64,000 nt of DNA from Veillonella magna DSM 19857 (GTDB lineage: Bacteria > Bacillota > Negativicutes > Veillonellales > Veillonellaceae), in assembly GCF_000428745.1 (NCBI RefSeq), contig NZ_AUAN01000006.1:54141-118140 (forward strand), in the 5' to 3' direction. Position numbers and translations under genes: made by a program. How positions within the stretch are numbered: the stretch's first letter is position 1; each line of letters opens with the position of its first letter. This document shows, piece after piece, positions 24,110 to 33,022 of the stretch. The notes under the pieces were generated by a model, which was not told where the DNA came from, ran no database searches, and saw only the letters and a list, made by a program, of their open reading frames with translations.

Positions 24110-24951
24110 GGTGCCCACTGACCGGCGCAAAGGTATGTGACGGCATTTCCCAGTTTTTGTTTTAACTTTTTATAAGCTCTTTGACTGGTACAATGATTTA
24201 CGTATAGGTGAGAGATAACACCACGGCGAGTTTGTGTAACAAGATAGTCTATTTCATTTTGACGCAAGAAGCCTAGATTGTATTTAGGAAACTGAATGAG
24301 GTGTAGACCGCCAATGACAATAAATGGAAGAGGACCATAGTTGTCAGCAGTGTATTCTATGGCTTTTTCTAAAATAGTGGAGATGCCTGCGTGTGAGCAT
24401 CCGGTAATGAGATAGATATAAGCTCCATCTCTGATGAGGAGGCTTACTTCATAATTAAACGTGTCAAATTGCCATTTTCCGTTATTCTTTATTTTAAATG
24501 AAGCGTCCTTTCCAAAAATATTAGTAAGAAGAATGGTGTCTGTATCAATAGCCTGTGTTGTTGAAATAAAATGAAACTGTGATCTGTAGTCAGTATATAG
24601 GTTGTCTAATAATGTGGGGTGGCTGATAGGAAAGGAGAATGGCCCCAGCTTGTAGTAGCAGGATTGAAAACAATACGGTGATAGGTGTATTGGCGCGGAA
24701 TCGTTTTGGGTAAGAACGTAAGGTAAACCACCGATATGGTCATAATGGGGGTGAGAAATAATAATGTGATCAATGGTATGAAGATTTATATGTAACTTAC
24801 GTGAGTTATGTAGAATAGCATCGGAGGGACCAGTATCAAAGAGAAGTGTTTTGTTATTATGCTGTATTAGTAGGCTGAGTCCATGAGCTTTTCTTAACGG
24901 GTTGCATGGGATATGATGGCACATATCATCAACAAGGGGGATTATTTTCAT
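24106..24951 (-). CDS. MBL-fold metallohydrolase (COG1237-like)
   Basis: 281 residues of the metallo-beta-lactamase fold: LLFDTGPSDAILHNS, IISHPHYDHIGGLPYV (the HxHxDH zinc motif, here H-P-H-Y-D-H), TGCSHAGIST and VIGGLHLIQF supply further His ligands. The order matches the group annotated as dihydropterin ribofuranosyl-aminobenzene phosphate synthase-like, a broad hydrolase set whose bacterial substrates are mostly unknown. AAAAGGAGT lies 9 nt upstream. Monocistronic and AT-richer than neighbouring genes; its 3' end carries the antisense promoter of the Fst-like module. Confidence 0.8.
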   Translation of the reverse strand: MKIIPLVDDMCHHIPCNPLRKAHGLSLLIQHNNKTLLFDTGPSDAILHNSRKLHINLHTIDHIIISHPHYDHIGGLPYVLTQNDSAPIHLSPYCFQSCYYKLGPFSFPISHPTLLDNLYTDYRSQFHFISTTQAIDTDTILLTNIFGKDASFKIKNNGKWQFDTFNYEVSLLIRDGAYIYLITGCSHAGISTILEKAIEYTADNYGPLPFIVIGGLHLIQFPKYNLGFLRQNEIDYLVTQTRRGVISHLYVNHCTSQRAYKKLKQKLGNAVTYLCAGQWAP

Positions 24952-25258
24952 AGGTATATACTCCTTTTAAGGATAAAGTTGTTGTAAATCTACATTAAGT
25001 AATATCGATAGAGAATGTTATATTACATAGTAGTTATATGATTAGGTAAGAATACATTATGACGGACGTTGGATGTACAGATTGCTACAGTTAGCATAAA
25101 AGCTTTCGCTAGATAAAAGTCAAAGCATCCCGTTTTTCTTTCCACCTATAGTATAATACATATATAGCGCAATGGATGACACGAATCACTCCGGGTCATT
25201 CATAGAAAATAAGTGATATAGTAAATGGGTGATGCAGCGTACTTTCAGGAGGTGCACT
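24952..25258. other. Divergent intergenic region, MBL gene/crotonase gene
   Basis: No gene. A -10 TATAAT at 25152-25157 and an ATGAC...GTCAT inverted pair at 25173-25201 lie ahead of the crotonase gene; the latter could be an operator. The remainder is AT-rich without clear structure. Confidence 0.4.
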
Positions 25259-26044
25259 ATGGCAGCAGTAGAAACGAAGGTAACGGGACATATTGGATAT
25301 GTAATATTGAATCGGCCGGAATCGTTGAATGCGATGAACGGTGAATTGGTGGAAGGCTTTCATGCAGGGCTGACGAAACTGCTCGACGATGAGGCGGTGC
25401 GGGTTATCATCTTAACCGGTGCGGGACGGGCGTTTTGCGCCGGCGGTGATTTAGCGTATATGGAAACGCTGACGGAGGAAAGCGAACGGCAGACGTTTAT
25501 TGCTCGTGTAGGCGAAATGGCACTGCGCATCAATCGGGCGGACAAGCCGGTTATTGCCATGGTCAACGGTGTTACGGCCGGTGCCGGTGTGAATATCATG
25601 CTGGCTTGTGACATGGTATGCGCCGTGGACAGTGCCAAGTTCATTCAATCCTTTGTCAATGTAGGCCTCATTCCCGATTGCGGAGGACTGTATTTCTTGC
25701 CCCGCGTCGTAGGTAAGCAGCGCGCTAAGGAGTTGATGTATACGGCACGACCGGTGAAAGCGGAGGAAGCCTTGGCATTGGGTATGGTTACCTTCCTCTA
25801 TGATAGCGACACATTGGTCAGTGAAACGGAAGCGTTGGCCACACGCATCGCTGCCGGATCACCGGGAGCCATTCGCGCGATGAAGCATATGTTGGCAGAG
25901 AATACGACCTTGGAAGAAGTATTGGCGCGAGAAGCCAGAGTACAGGCACGGCGCTTGGGCGGTGATGCCTATGCGGAAGGGGTAGCCGCGTTTAAGGAAA
26001 AACGGTCACCTCGGTTTACGGACGATACTATTGATGATAAGTAA
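25259..26044 (+). CDS. Enoyl-CoA hydratase/isomerase family (crotonase superfamily) protein
   Basis: 261 residues from ATG 25259, which has AGGAGG 7 nt upstream; an earlier in-frame ATG does not. The crotonase oxyanion-hole segments are GAGRAFCAGGDLAYM and MVNGVTAGAGVNIMLACDMV, and PDCGGLYFLPRVVGKQRAKELMYT covers the catalytic helix, where one of the usual hydratase glutamates is Asp/Cys-flanked. That leaves hydratase, isomerase or another CoA-thioester reaction possible. No other beta-oxidation or butyrate gene is adjacent. Confidence 0.82.
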   Translation: MAAVETKVTGHIGYVILNRPESLNAMNGELVEGFHAGLTKLLDDEAVRVIILTGAGRAFCAGGDLAYMETLTEESERQTFIARVGEMALRINRADKPVIAMVNGVTAGAGVNIMLACDMVCAVDSAKFIQSFVNVGLIPDCGGLYFLPRVVGKQRAKELMYTARPVKAEEALALGMVTFLYDSDTLVSETEALATRIAAGSPGAIRAMKHMLAENTTLEEVLAREARVQARRLGGDAYAEGVAAFKEKRSPRFTDDTIDDK

Positions 26045-26060
26045 GATACATCTCCCCTCT

Positions 26061-26088
26061 TTGCGTTCCTACTATTTTGGTGTACAAT
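26061..26088 (+). promoter_or_regulatory. Promoter of acetolactate decarboxylase
   Basis: TTGCGT (26061-26066), 16-bp spacer, TACAAT (26083-26088), about 30 nt before the start codon. Confidence 0.55.
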
Positions 26089-26125
26089 AGGTACCGCAGT
26101 TGTGAGTGCGAGAGGAGAGATAGAA

Positions 26126-26851
26126 ATGGCACAGAAAGAACAGTCGTGTCAGAAACAAATTACACAATTTTCGACGATGAATGCCCTATTGGGACGAGTA
26201 TATGAAGGGGGATTTCCCGTACACCTCATCGAAGCGGAAGGCACGATTGGCCTAGGCTGCGGTGACTGCATGGACGGTGAAATGATTATGGATGACAGCA
26301 CATCGTACATCGGACGCATTGGCTCGCCGTTTAGTCGCATGGATACAAACGAACGCGTGCCCTTTGCACAGGTGGCGCCGTTCGCGGCAGACGATAGCTT
26401 TACGGCGGCGAAGTTGGATAAGCATGCGTTAATGGAAGAAGTGCTTCGCCGTGTAGGTTCTGAAAATTATTTTATTGCCCTTCGCGTGACGGGGACCTTT
26501 ACGGATATGAAGCTGCGCTTGGCACCCAAGGCAGATAAGCCGTATCCGTCTTTGGTTGAGCTTTTTGCGGGGCAGAAAGAATTTTCCGAGTCTTCTATTC
26601 GCGGTACGGTGATCGGCTTTTGGGCACCGGAAGCATACCAAGGGATTACCGTGGCAGGCTTGCACATTCACTTTATGGATGAAGCCAAACAGACCGGCGG
26701 TCATGTGCTGGATTGCACATTGGCGGAAGGAACTGTGGAGTATGAAGTGTACCAAGGGTTCGGTATCCGCTTGCCGGAGCGACAGGATTTTGCGCAGGCC
26801 TATCTCAATCATGAAGACGGCGACAGTGCTATTCGCCACGTAGAAGGCTAA
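26126..26851 (+). CDS. budA: Alpha-acetolactate decarboxylase
   Basis: 241 residues from ATG 26126 (GGAGAG upstream). The family pattern is clear: FSTMNALLGRVYEGG, LGCGDCMDGEMIM, VPFAQVAPF, ALRVTGTF, RGTVIGFWAPEAYQGITVAGLHIHFMDE and GGHVLDC. The two His in GLHIHF and the one in GGHVLD are the zinc ligands. The enzyme converts 2-acetolactate to acetoin; besides fermentation it can drain acetolactate away from valine/leucine synthesis. No acetolactate synthase is in the window. Confidence 0.92.
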   Translation: MAQKEQSCQKQITQFSTMNALLGRVYEGGFPVHLIEAEGTIGLGCGDCMDGEMIMDDSTSYIGRIGSPFSRMDTNERVPFAQVAPFAADDSFTAAKLDKHALMEEVLRRVGSENYFIALRVTGTFTDMKLRLAPKADKPYPSLVELFAGQKEFSESSIRGTVIGFWAPEAYQGITVAGLHIHFMDEAKQTGGHVLDCTLAEGTVEYEVYQGFGIRLPERQDFAQAYLNHEDGDSAIRHVEG

Positions 26852-26932
26852 AGCAAAAGTAAACCATAAAAGTAAATTGCAGAAGCAAAACGCAAAAGTA
26901 AATCGCAAAGGTAAATTGCCGAGGTAAATTGC
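26852..26932. repeat. Short tandem repeats after budA
   Basis: Six or so units of about 12-14 bp on the theme AAGTAAATTGCA AAG, each slightly different, lie between the budA stop and its terminator. Confidence 0.65.
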
Positions 26933-26975
26933 AAAAGGCGATGCTCTCGATACGAACCGAGGGCATCGCCTTTTT
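26933..26975 (+). terminator. Terminator of budA
   Basis: AAAAGGCGATGC pairs with GCATCGCCTTTT, with an additional CTCG/CGAG pair inside, then TTTTT. Confidence 0.85.
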
Positions 26976-27117
26976 GCTTAGTAAGTTTAGGTTTTAGGTT
27001 TTAGGTTATATATAGAAACGGTATGATGCTACGGCCGGGACTGCCGGAGATGGTGACAGTCTTGACCGCTTCTCAAAGAATTCTGCGAGCTTGTTTCGTC
27101 TGCAAGGCGCAGGGAGA

Positions 27118-28407
27118 TTAGCATCGAATACCGGAATTCTTGCGTGCGTAGAACCAGTAGGTAATTACAATGGTTGCCGCCGTGAAAGCAATCAAGATAT
27201 AGAAGGCAGCACTTACGCTACCGGTAGACGCATAGGACCAGCCGAAAATTTTCGGTACGAAGAAGGCACCGTAAGCACCGATGGCTGCGGTAAAGCCCGT
27301 TACCAACGAGGACTGTACGGTATCGGCGAAGATGTACGGAATCATGCGGAACGATGCGCCCGTTTCAAAGCCGGTCATGAGGAAGAGTACCAAGAAGGCA
27401 CCGAAGAAAAGAGGGAAGTTATGCTGCTCTATACCGAAGAGAACGGCAATGGCAGCGACAAAAATACCGATTAAGGACAACAGCGTAATCAACGATCCGT
27501 TGTTGATTTTATCGGACAACCAACCGCCGAAGGGGCGAATGCCGGCACCGATGAAAGGTCCGAGGAACGCCGCGTAGGCGAAGGACACGATGAAGGAACC
27601 GAAGCCGCAGGTGTAAATCCATGTCATAATCCAAGTGTGTTTATTAGTGAACATGGATAGCAATGCTTTCGGACTCTGCTTGGGAATCGGTAGATTGTCC
27701 ATGTACTTGGCAATGAAGAAGAGGACGGCGATGATTTGAACGATACCTACATAGCAGGCATTTTGCAAGAAAATCTTGCCGCCGTCGGACAAGGTTTGCG
27801 GTCCGCCGAAGATGGGGACGAAAATATCCATGGCAATGACAACCGGGGCTAACAGGAAGATCACCGATACGCCGAGGTTACCGATGCCGGCGTTAATGCC
27901 CAATGCCGTACCGCGACGCGACCGCGGGAAGAAATGGCCGATGTTGGACATGGACGAGGAGAAGTTGGCACCGGCAATACCGAGGAGCGCTACGTAAATC
28001 AAGAAGGTTTCATAGGATGTGGTAGGATCCTGCATAGCCTGTGCTAAGCCAAAGAGCGGTACCAGCATGATGGCCGTGGCAAAGAAGGTCCAGTTCTTGC
28101 CGCCGAAGATGCCCGGCATATATGTGTAGATAAGACGACCGGTGGCACCGATAAGGCCGGGAATGGCCGTCAAGGTAAACAGCTCTTCGTTAGTAAAGTG
28201 AAAGCCGATGGCATTCAGCTTGACCGCCACCGTTGACCACAATGTCCAAACACAGAAGGACAACGTTAAGGCAATGGTGGAAACAATTAAGTTTTGATTG
28301 GCAATTTTTTTGCCGTACGTATTCCAGAAGGCTTCGTTTTCCGGTTGCCAATGCTGCAAGATTTCGCGGCGCGATGAGGTCGCCGATAATCCTTGAAATT
28401 CGCTCAT
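27118..28407 (-). CDS. narK: Nitrate/nitrite transporter, MFS (NarK/NNP family)
   Basis: 429 residues, about 12 membrane helices. NNP-family features are GTALGINAGIGNLGVSVIFLLAPVV in the middle, a second glycine-rich segment VTGFTAAIGAYGAFFVPKIFGWSYASTG near the C-terminus, and AGANFSSSMSNIGHFFP. Members import nitrate or exchange nitrate and nitrite at the cytoplasmic membrane. It is divergent from a Crp/Fnr regulator, with a TGTGA-N6-TCACG palindrome in between. No nitrate reductase genes are in the window. Confidence 0.88.
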   Translation of the reverse strand: MSEFQGLSATSSRREILQHWQPENEAFWNTYGKKIANQNLIVSTIALTLSFCVWTLWSTVAVKLNAIGFHFTNEELFTLTAIPGLIGATGRLIYTYMPGIFGGKNWTFFATAIMLVPLFGLAQAMQDPTTSYETFLIYVALLGIAGANFSSSMSNIGHFFPRSRRGTALGINAGIGNLGVSVIFLLAPVVIAMDIFVPIFGGPQTLSDGGKIFLQNACYVGIVQIIAVLFFIAKYMDNLPIPKQSPKALLSMFTNKHTWIMTWIYTCGFGSFIVSFAYAAFLGPFIGAGIRPFGGWLSDKINNGSLITLLSLIGIFVAAIAVLFGIEQHNFPLFFGAFLVLFLMTGFETGASFRMIPYIFADTVQSSLVTGFTAAIGAYGAFFVPKIFGWSYASTGSVSAAFYILIAFTAATIVITYWFYARKNSGIRC

Positions 28408-28702
28408 AGTGTTATTACCCCTTTACGTAATATATTGGTCGCTCCCGCAAATCCGAACAAAAGGGAACGATACGATGTTGCTACCATGGAGTATAGGAGA
28501 AAAGCCACAGGCTGTATGTGATGAAAATCACGAACGGTGAAAATATCATGAAAATAGTATGTATTTACTGAAAAAACTTGTTATAATATAAGCAGAAATT
28601 AAACGTTGTCGGCGAAGAATATACGAATACCGTTAGGCTATCGCCGCCAAAACACGAGATATTGGAGTTGGGAAGAGAGTTAATAATCAAGTGAGGATAC
28701 GA
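28408..28702. promoter_or_regulatory. Divergent narK/crp control region with Crp-type palindrome
   Basis: TGTGA-TGAAAA-TCACG at 28518-28533 closely matches the Crp half-site consensus. A weaker TGA-AAATA-TCA copy lies at 28539-28549. A TATAAT box near 28581 probably serves the regulator. Position fits autoregulation plus control of narK by the adjacent Crp/Fnr protein (inference). Confidence 0.6.
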
Positions 28703-29374
28703 ATGAAAACACATTACAATGAGGTAAAGGAGTTACGGCTATTTAAGAATATCAAGGAAGAGGAATTCAATCGATTATATACATCGCTGGGCATGTATGT
28801 GAAGCGCTATAAAAAGGGCAGCTACATTGCCTTGTCCGAGGAACCGGTGCGCTGCGTTAGTATTGTACTGGAAGGGGTAGTACACATGGAAAGCGAGGAC
28901 GTGTGGGGGAACCGGACGATTTTGGTATTTATGAATCGCGGCGATTTATTCGGCGAAACCTTTGCGTGCGGTACCTCGCAAGCATCGGTGGTCAACTTTT
29001 TGGCAGCCCGCGATGTGGTGGCACTGAATATTCCGTTCCAAGCGGTTATGCAATTGACGCCGGACATGGATCGCAGTCAAGTACAGCTGATGGGGAATAT
29101 CTTAACGTCGATTGCCGATAAAAATGTGCGGCTTATGCAAAAGCTGGACATCGTATCGAAGCGCACCTTGCGGGAAAAGCTGCTCACCTACTTTTCCTTG
29201 ATAGCACGGGCGCATGGTAGTAATGAATTCGATGTGCCGCTGGGACGGGTCGGACTCGGTGAGTATCTTTGTGCCGATCGCAGCGCATTGACCCGTGAAC
29301 TGAGTCGCATGCGGGATGACGGTTTGATCGAATATGAAAAGAATCACTTCCGGTTGTTGGTAGATGCGATATAA
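28703..29374 (+). CDS. Crp/Fnr family transcriptional regulator
   Basis: 223 residues from ATG 28703 (GAGG 7 nt upstream). The N-terminal cupin-like sensor domain spans about residues 10-125 (YKKGSYIALSEEPV, LEGVVHMESEDVWGNRTILVFMNRGDLFGE). The C-terminal winged helix includes TLREKLLTYFSLIA and LGRVGLGEYLCADRSALTRELSRMRDDG, the recognition helix. It lacks the N-terminal Cys cluster of oxygen-sensing FNR, so the signal may be nucleotide, haem/NO or redox of other kinds. Divergence from narK suggests nitrate/nitrite or NO-related control. Confidence 0.85.
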   Translation: MKTHYNEVKELRLFKNIKEEEFNRLYTSLGMYVKRYKKGSYIALSEEPVRCVSIVLEGVVHMESEDVWGNRTILVFMNRGDLFGETFACGTSQASVVNFLAARDVVALNIPFQAVMQLTPDMDRSQVQLMGNILTSIADKNVRLMQKLDIVSKRTLREKLLTYFSLIARAHGSNEFDVPLGRVGLGEYLCADRSALTRELSRMRDDGLIEYEKNHFRLLVDAI

Positions 29375-29525
29375 CGGGAATCACTGTAATGAATACGTAA
29401 GCTGATAACCGCAATGGATACGTAAGCGGATACTGCTGCGGATGCGTAAGGCGGTTATCACAGCGAATGGGAAAGATGGTTACCATAGCGAATGGGAACG
29501 GCGATTACCGCAACGGATACTTAAT
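29375..29525. repeat. Degenerate tandem repeats downstream of the Crp/Fnr gene
   Basis: About five imperfect 25-31 bp units (theme GGTTACCGCAAnGGATACGTAAGC). No terminator-like hairpin was seen before it. Confidence 0.6.
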
Positions 29526-29781
29526 ATCTACAATTTGTATAGAATTTGCGTAGTCCTTTACGATTATACATGTTACAATACTTCCTAATCACGGTAGGCT
29601 GTAGCAGACGGTATATGCGCCGCTAAAAATAAAGGAAGACGCATGGAAGAAAACCTGAAATATACAGGAAAAAATCGGTACTCCTACGGGATTGCCGATT
29701 TTTTTGTGGCGCCATGCTATGCGAAGGATCTCGGCGAAACTGTATGCATGCAGCTGAATTACATACATGGAGGTATATATT
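29526..29781 (+). promoter_or_regulatory. Leader of the nitrite/sulfite reductase gene with an internal terminator
   Basis: A TACAAT -10 near 29574 starts a leader of roughly 200 nt. It includes a possible structured part (29590-29660, rich in GCGCCGC, GACGCATGG) and an intrinsic terminator AAAAATCGG...CCGATTTTTTT at 29669-29706, still 75 nt before the start codon. This looks like attenuation; I could not match the upstream fold to a known riboswitch class. Confidence 0.45.
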
Positions 29782-31354
29782 ATGTCTTTTCTGACGGAAC
29801 AAGTTAAGGCGGATTTATTGCGGGACATCGAATCCTTCGCGGAGACGACGGATCGCTTTTATAAAAAGGAAGTATCCATTCGAGATTACAAGGGATACTC
29901 CGGTGGCTTCGGCAGTTTTGCGGAACGAGGCGCCGGATCGGGCATGTTCCGCATGCGGTTACCGGGCGGCCGAATTCGTCATGAGCATTTGGGGTTCATC
30001 GCCGATGTAATCGAGCGATACGAATTGCCCGTTATTCACTGCACTACGGGGCAGTCACTACAGTTTCACAAGCTTGACGGTAAACGCATCGTAGCACTTT
30101 TTAAGGAATGTCATGCGAAGGGAATTTATTCGCGAGGCTGCGGCGGAAATTATATTCACAATATTACCGGGCCGGCATTAAGCGGTGTTCATCCGGCAGA
30201 GCAATTCGTGGTGGCACCGTATGTGGCGATTATGTCCGAATATATTTTGTCGCAAATTCTATATATTGATTTGCCGAATAAATTTAAGACCGCCTTTGTC
30301 GGTGATTATGAAACGGCCAGTCACGGACGGTTTAAGGACATCGGTTTCTTGGCAAAGCCGGAAGGACGCTTTGATGTATATGCGGCCGGCGGCATCGGCG
30401 CAAGGTGTTTGTGTGGGTCGTGATGTGGCACCGGAAGACATATTGTATTATATGAAAGCAATGCTGCTCATGTCTTCCGAAGAAGGGGACCGCACCAGTC
30501 ATACGAAGGGACGGACGCGATTTATTTTGGCTCGCTTAGGCGAAGAGGCCTTTGTTGCACGCTATAAAGAATTCTTGGCACGGGTACAGGCAGAAGAGAA
30601 CTTAGCGTTTACGTTGCCCGTAGAGCCAAAGCGGGGTATCGCAGTAGCGTCCGACGCAAACGTACAGGCTGCCTCCCATGATGCGGCGGTGCTTACGCAT
30701 CCGCGCATCGGCGCGCAGAAGCAAGCCGGGCTTTATTACGTAAGCTACCATCCCGTAGGGGGCACGATTCCGCGGGAGGTATTCTTAGAACTGCTTCACT
30801 ATCTTTCAAATAGTGAGGGCACGGAAATTCGCTTGACCGGTGAAGAGGGTCTGTATATTGTTAATTTGACTGCGGAGGAAGCTAAGACCGTGGCCGCTAT
30901 GACGGAAGACGGTGCCCGCACGCGTTTCGAAGCGTCCGTATCCTGCATCGGATCGACGGTGTGTCAAATCGGCTTCCAGGATTCGCAAGGATTGTTGGCT
31001 ACGTGCATTCGCCGGTTGCGCGAAGAAGGCCTGTCTCATGAATACTTGCCGAAGATTCATATTTCCGGTTGCCCTTCCTCATGCGGCACGCATCAGGTAG
31101 GTCACATCGGTTTCCACGGCGCAGTGAAGTTAGTGGATAAAAAGCCGGTACCCGGTTTTACTATGTTTGTAGGCGGCAGCGAAGAGCATGGTCGTGAGCG
31201 CTTCGGCAAGCAGCTGGGCGTGATGGCCGCTACGGACATTCCCGAATTTTTCGTAGCCTTGGCAAAGCTGTTGCAGGATGCTAAGCTTCCGTATGAAGCA
31301 TGGATCGGCGATCATCAAGAAGAGCTGGAAGCCTTGGCGGGCAAATTCATATAA
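29782..31354 (+). pseudogene. Siroheme [4Fe-4S] nitrite/sulfite reductase, frameshifted
   Basis: The N-terminal part (ATG 29782, GGAGG upstream) reads in one frame to a stop at 30421-30423; the rest continues in the +1 frame to 31354. The two parts join within the GGIG...GVCVGRDVAPEDILYYMKAM segment at about 30395-30410, where related proteins have a few more residues, so a small deletion (2 nt modulo 3) is likely. Before the break, ferredoxin-reductase-like repeat 1 is intact. After it, SCIGSTVC and SGCPSSCGTHQ give the C-x5-C...C-x3-C siroheme/iron-sulfur site. Total length would be about 520 residues. It is a recent pseudogene, a programmed shift or an assembly error. Confidence 0.82.
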
Positions 31355-31477
31355 TGGATGCGATGGAATATACATTGGATAAATAGGGAGCAACAAAATA
31401 GAGTTATAGGACAAAATAGAAAATAGAGTTAAAAACTATTGATGGGACGTAGGAACGTCAGTAGGCAATGTATATAC

Positions 31478-31513
31478 AGAAAGACGCGCAAGCCGAGGCT
31501 GCGCGTCTTTCTT
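31478..31513. terminator. Bidirectional terminator between convergent reductase and LysR genes
   Basis: AGAAAGACGCGCA and TGCGCGTCTTTCT flank AGCCGAGGC. The stem abuts the stop codon of the LysR gene. Confidence 0.8.
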
Positions 31514-32405
31514 ATAATGAAATTTCGTTGACGTATTCGATGAAGGCCCGCACATAGCTGGACAAGGTGTCATGCTTGCGATAGACCAAGTATAAATAGC
31601 GGGTAGCCACTTCGTCCGGCAAGGGAAAGGTCAACAGGCGACCTTGATCGCGATAATAATCGACGGCGGTTTCGGAAATAATGGACACGCCGAGGCCGTT
31701 GACGACAAGATTCTTGATGGCCTCCGGATCGCTGATGTGAGCGGTGAGCTTTAACTGATTGCGGTCCAAGGGCAGTGCATCAAGAACGGTGTTGGCTACA
31801 TCAAGGCTACCGCTGCCTTTGCTGCGCAGGATGATATAGTTTTTTGCTAAAAGAGAAACCGCGGTGTCCACCGTCTTCGGCAGGTGACGAAAAGCTTCGC
31901 TCGGCGGGGTAATCAGTACTAATGTATCCGTCATAACCGGCGTATAGGCCAGGGCTTCATCGGGAATATGAAGTCCCGTAAAGCCCACCTGGTTATCACC
32001 GTGACGCAAATGCTCGATCACTTCATGGCTTACGCTTTGGCGAATGGTGAAAGGAATGTGCGGATAGCGCCGACAAAATTCGGGAAGGATGCGAGGCAGA
32101 AAGTAGGTGGACGGAATGGTGGAAGCTTCGATGTGAATCTCTTTGGCGTCGGCCTGTTGCCATCGCGCCATGAGATGGTCGCGGTCGCGAAGAAGCTGGC
32201 AGGCCCAATCGTACAGTTCGTAGCCGCGCGGTGTTACGCGCAAGCTTTTCGTAGTACGAATGAGTAGCGTCGTGTCCAGACTGGTTTCCAAGGCGCGCAG
32301 GTGACTGCTGATAGAGGGCTGTGAAATAAAAAGCGCTTCCGCAGCTTTGGTAAAACTGCCGTATTTTACAACGGCAACGAAGGACTCCAGTTGTTTTAAC
32401 TCCAT
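31512..32405 (-). CDS. LysR family transcriptional regulator (CysB/CysL-like)
   Basis: 297 residues: N-terminal winged helix MELKQLESFVAVVKYGSFTKAAEALFISQPSISSHLRALE, linker helix, then a type 2 periplasmic-binding-like effector domain (IEASTIPSTYFLPRILPEFCRRYP, GVSIISETAVDYY). The ASTIPSTYFLP segment is typical of LysR proteins tied to sulfur or selenium metabolism. Convergent with the sulfite/nitrite reductase, which may be a target (inference). AGGAG lies upstream of the ATG. Confidence 0.87.
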   Translation of the reverse strand: MELKQLESFVAVVKYGSFTKAAEALFISQPSISSHLRALETSLDTTLLIRTTKSLRVTPRGYELYDWACQLLRDRDHLMARWQQADAKEIHIEASTIPSTYFLPRILPEFCRRYPHIPFTIRQSVSHEVIEHLRHGDNQVGFTGLHIPDEALAYTPVMTDTLVLITPPSEAFRHLPKTVDTAVSLLAKNYIILRSKGSGSLDVANTVLDALPLDRNQLKLTAHISDPEAIKNLVVNGLGVSIISETAVDYYRDQGRLLTFPLPDEVATRYLYLVYRKHDTLSSYVRAFIEYVNEISL

Positions 32406-32564
32406 GAGAAAGACTCCTTTAGCAGATTTTTTAATACATAGTTATATGTATCATAGCATGGTCTATTGGATTTTTAAATAAAAGGTTGTACTTATCAGCA
32501 AAGTCTATTGGTCAAGGCATGCCTCTCATGGTACACTGGCGATAGTTATCAAGTAGATATACAA

Positions 32565-32705
32565 AGATAATTAGCAGGTAAGATAAGTAATGCGCAAGAT
32601 AATTAGCGCGTAAGACAATTAATGCGTGAAGGCAATTAACGCGTAAGATAAGTAATGCGCAAAATCATTAGCGTACAGGATAATTAGTACGTGAAAGCAA
32701 TTCAT
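32565..32705. repeat. Tandem repeats of about 17 bp
   Basis: Eight imperfect units on the theme GATAATTAGCGCGTAA / GATAAGTAATGCGCAA lie upstream of the truncated ATPase gene. The earlier part of this gap (32406-32564) shows nothing beyond the LysR promoter area. Confidence 0.75.
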
Positions 32706-32751
32706 AGAACAAAACAGTAGTTATAGCACAAGGGTAAGGAGAGAAGCAGAT

Positions 32752-32994
32752 ATGCAGGACGCAGTAACGGTACAGCAAGACGCGAATCGCACAGAGGTCA
32801 CGAGGGTTTCGTCGACATCCGCAGCATCGCCTTTCGTACAGGTGGCAGGTATCGGTGTCGATATCGGATCCACATGGGCTAAGGCGGTAGCCGTCGATGG
32901 GGCGGGAACGCATAGGATTGGCGCTCCTTTTTTTGTTGGCGGGGTGGTATCTTATATTTACACGGAACAAATATTTGCTATAATACATATATAA
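32752..32994 (+). pseudogene. N-terminal fragment of a BcrAD/BadFG-type ATPase (ASKHA)
   Basis: An ATG with a good GGAGAG ribosome site opens an 80-codon frame. Residues 31-50 (QVAGIGVDIGSTWAKAVAVD) match the phosphate-1 loop of the CoA-dehydratase-activator/BcrAD ATPase family, which normally exceeds 250 residues. After about residue 55 the similarity stops and the frame runs into the promoter of the polymerase gene (TATAAT near 32979). It therefore appears to be a truncated gene whose 5' signals survive. Confidence 0.6.
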
Positions 32995-33022
32995 GTTCGA
33001 TATAAAGAAAGGGGCAAGGACG

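Noticed and set aside
32565..32705. CRISPR-like spaced repeats
   Set aside because: Units are contiguous and degenerate with no unique spacers of constant length; no cas genes in the window.
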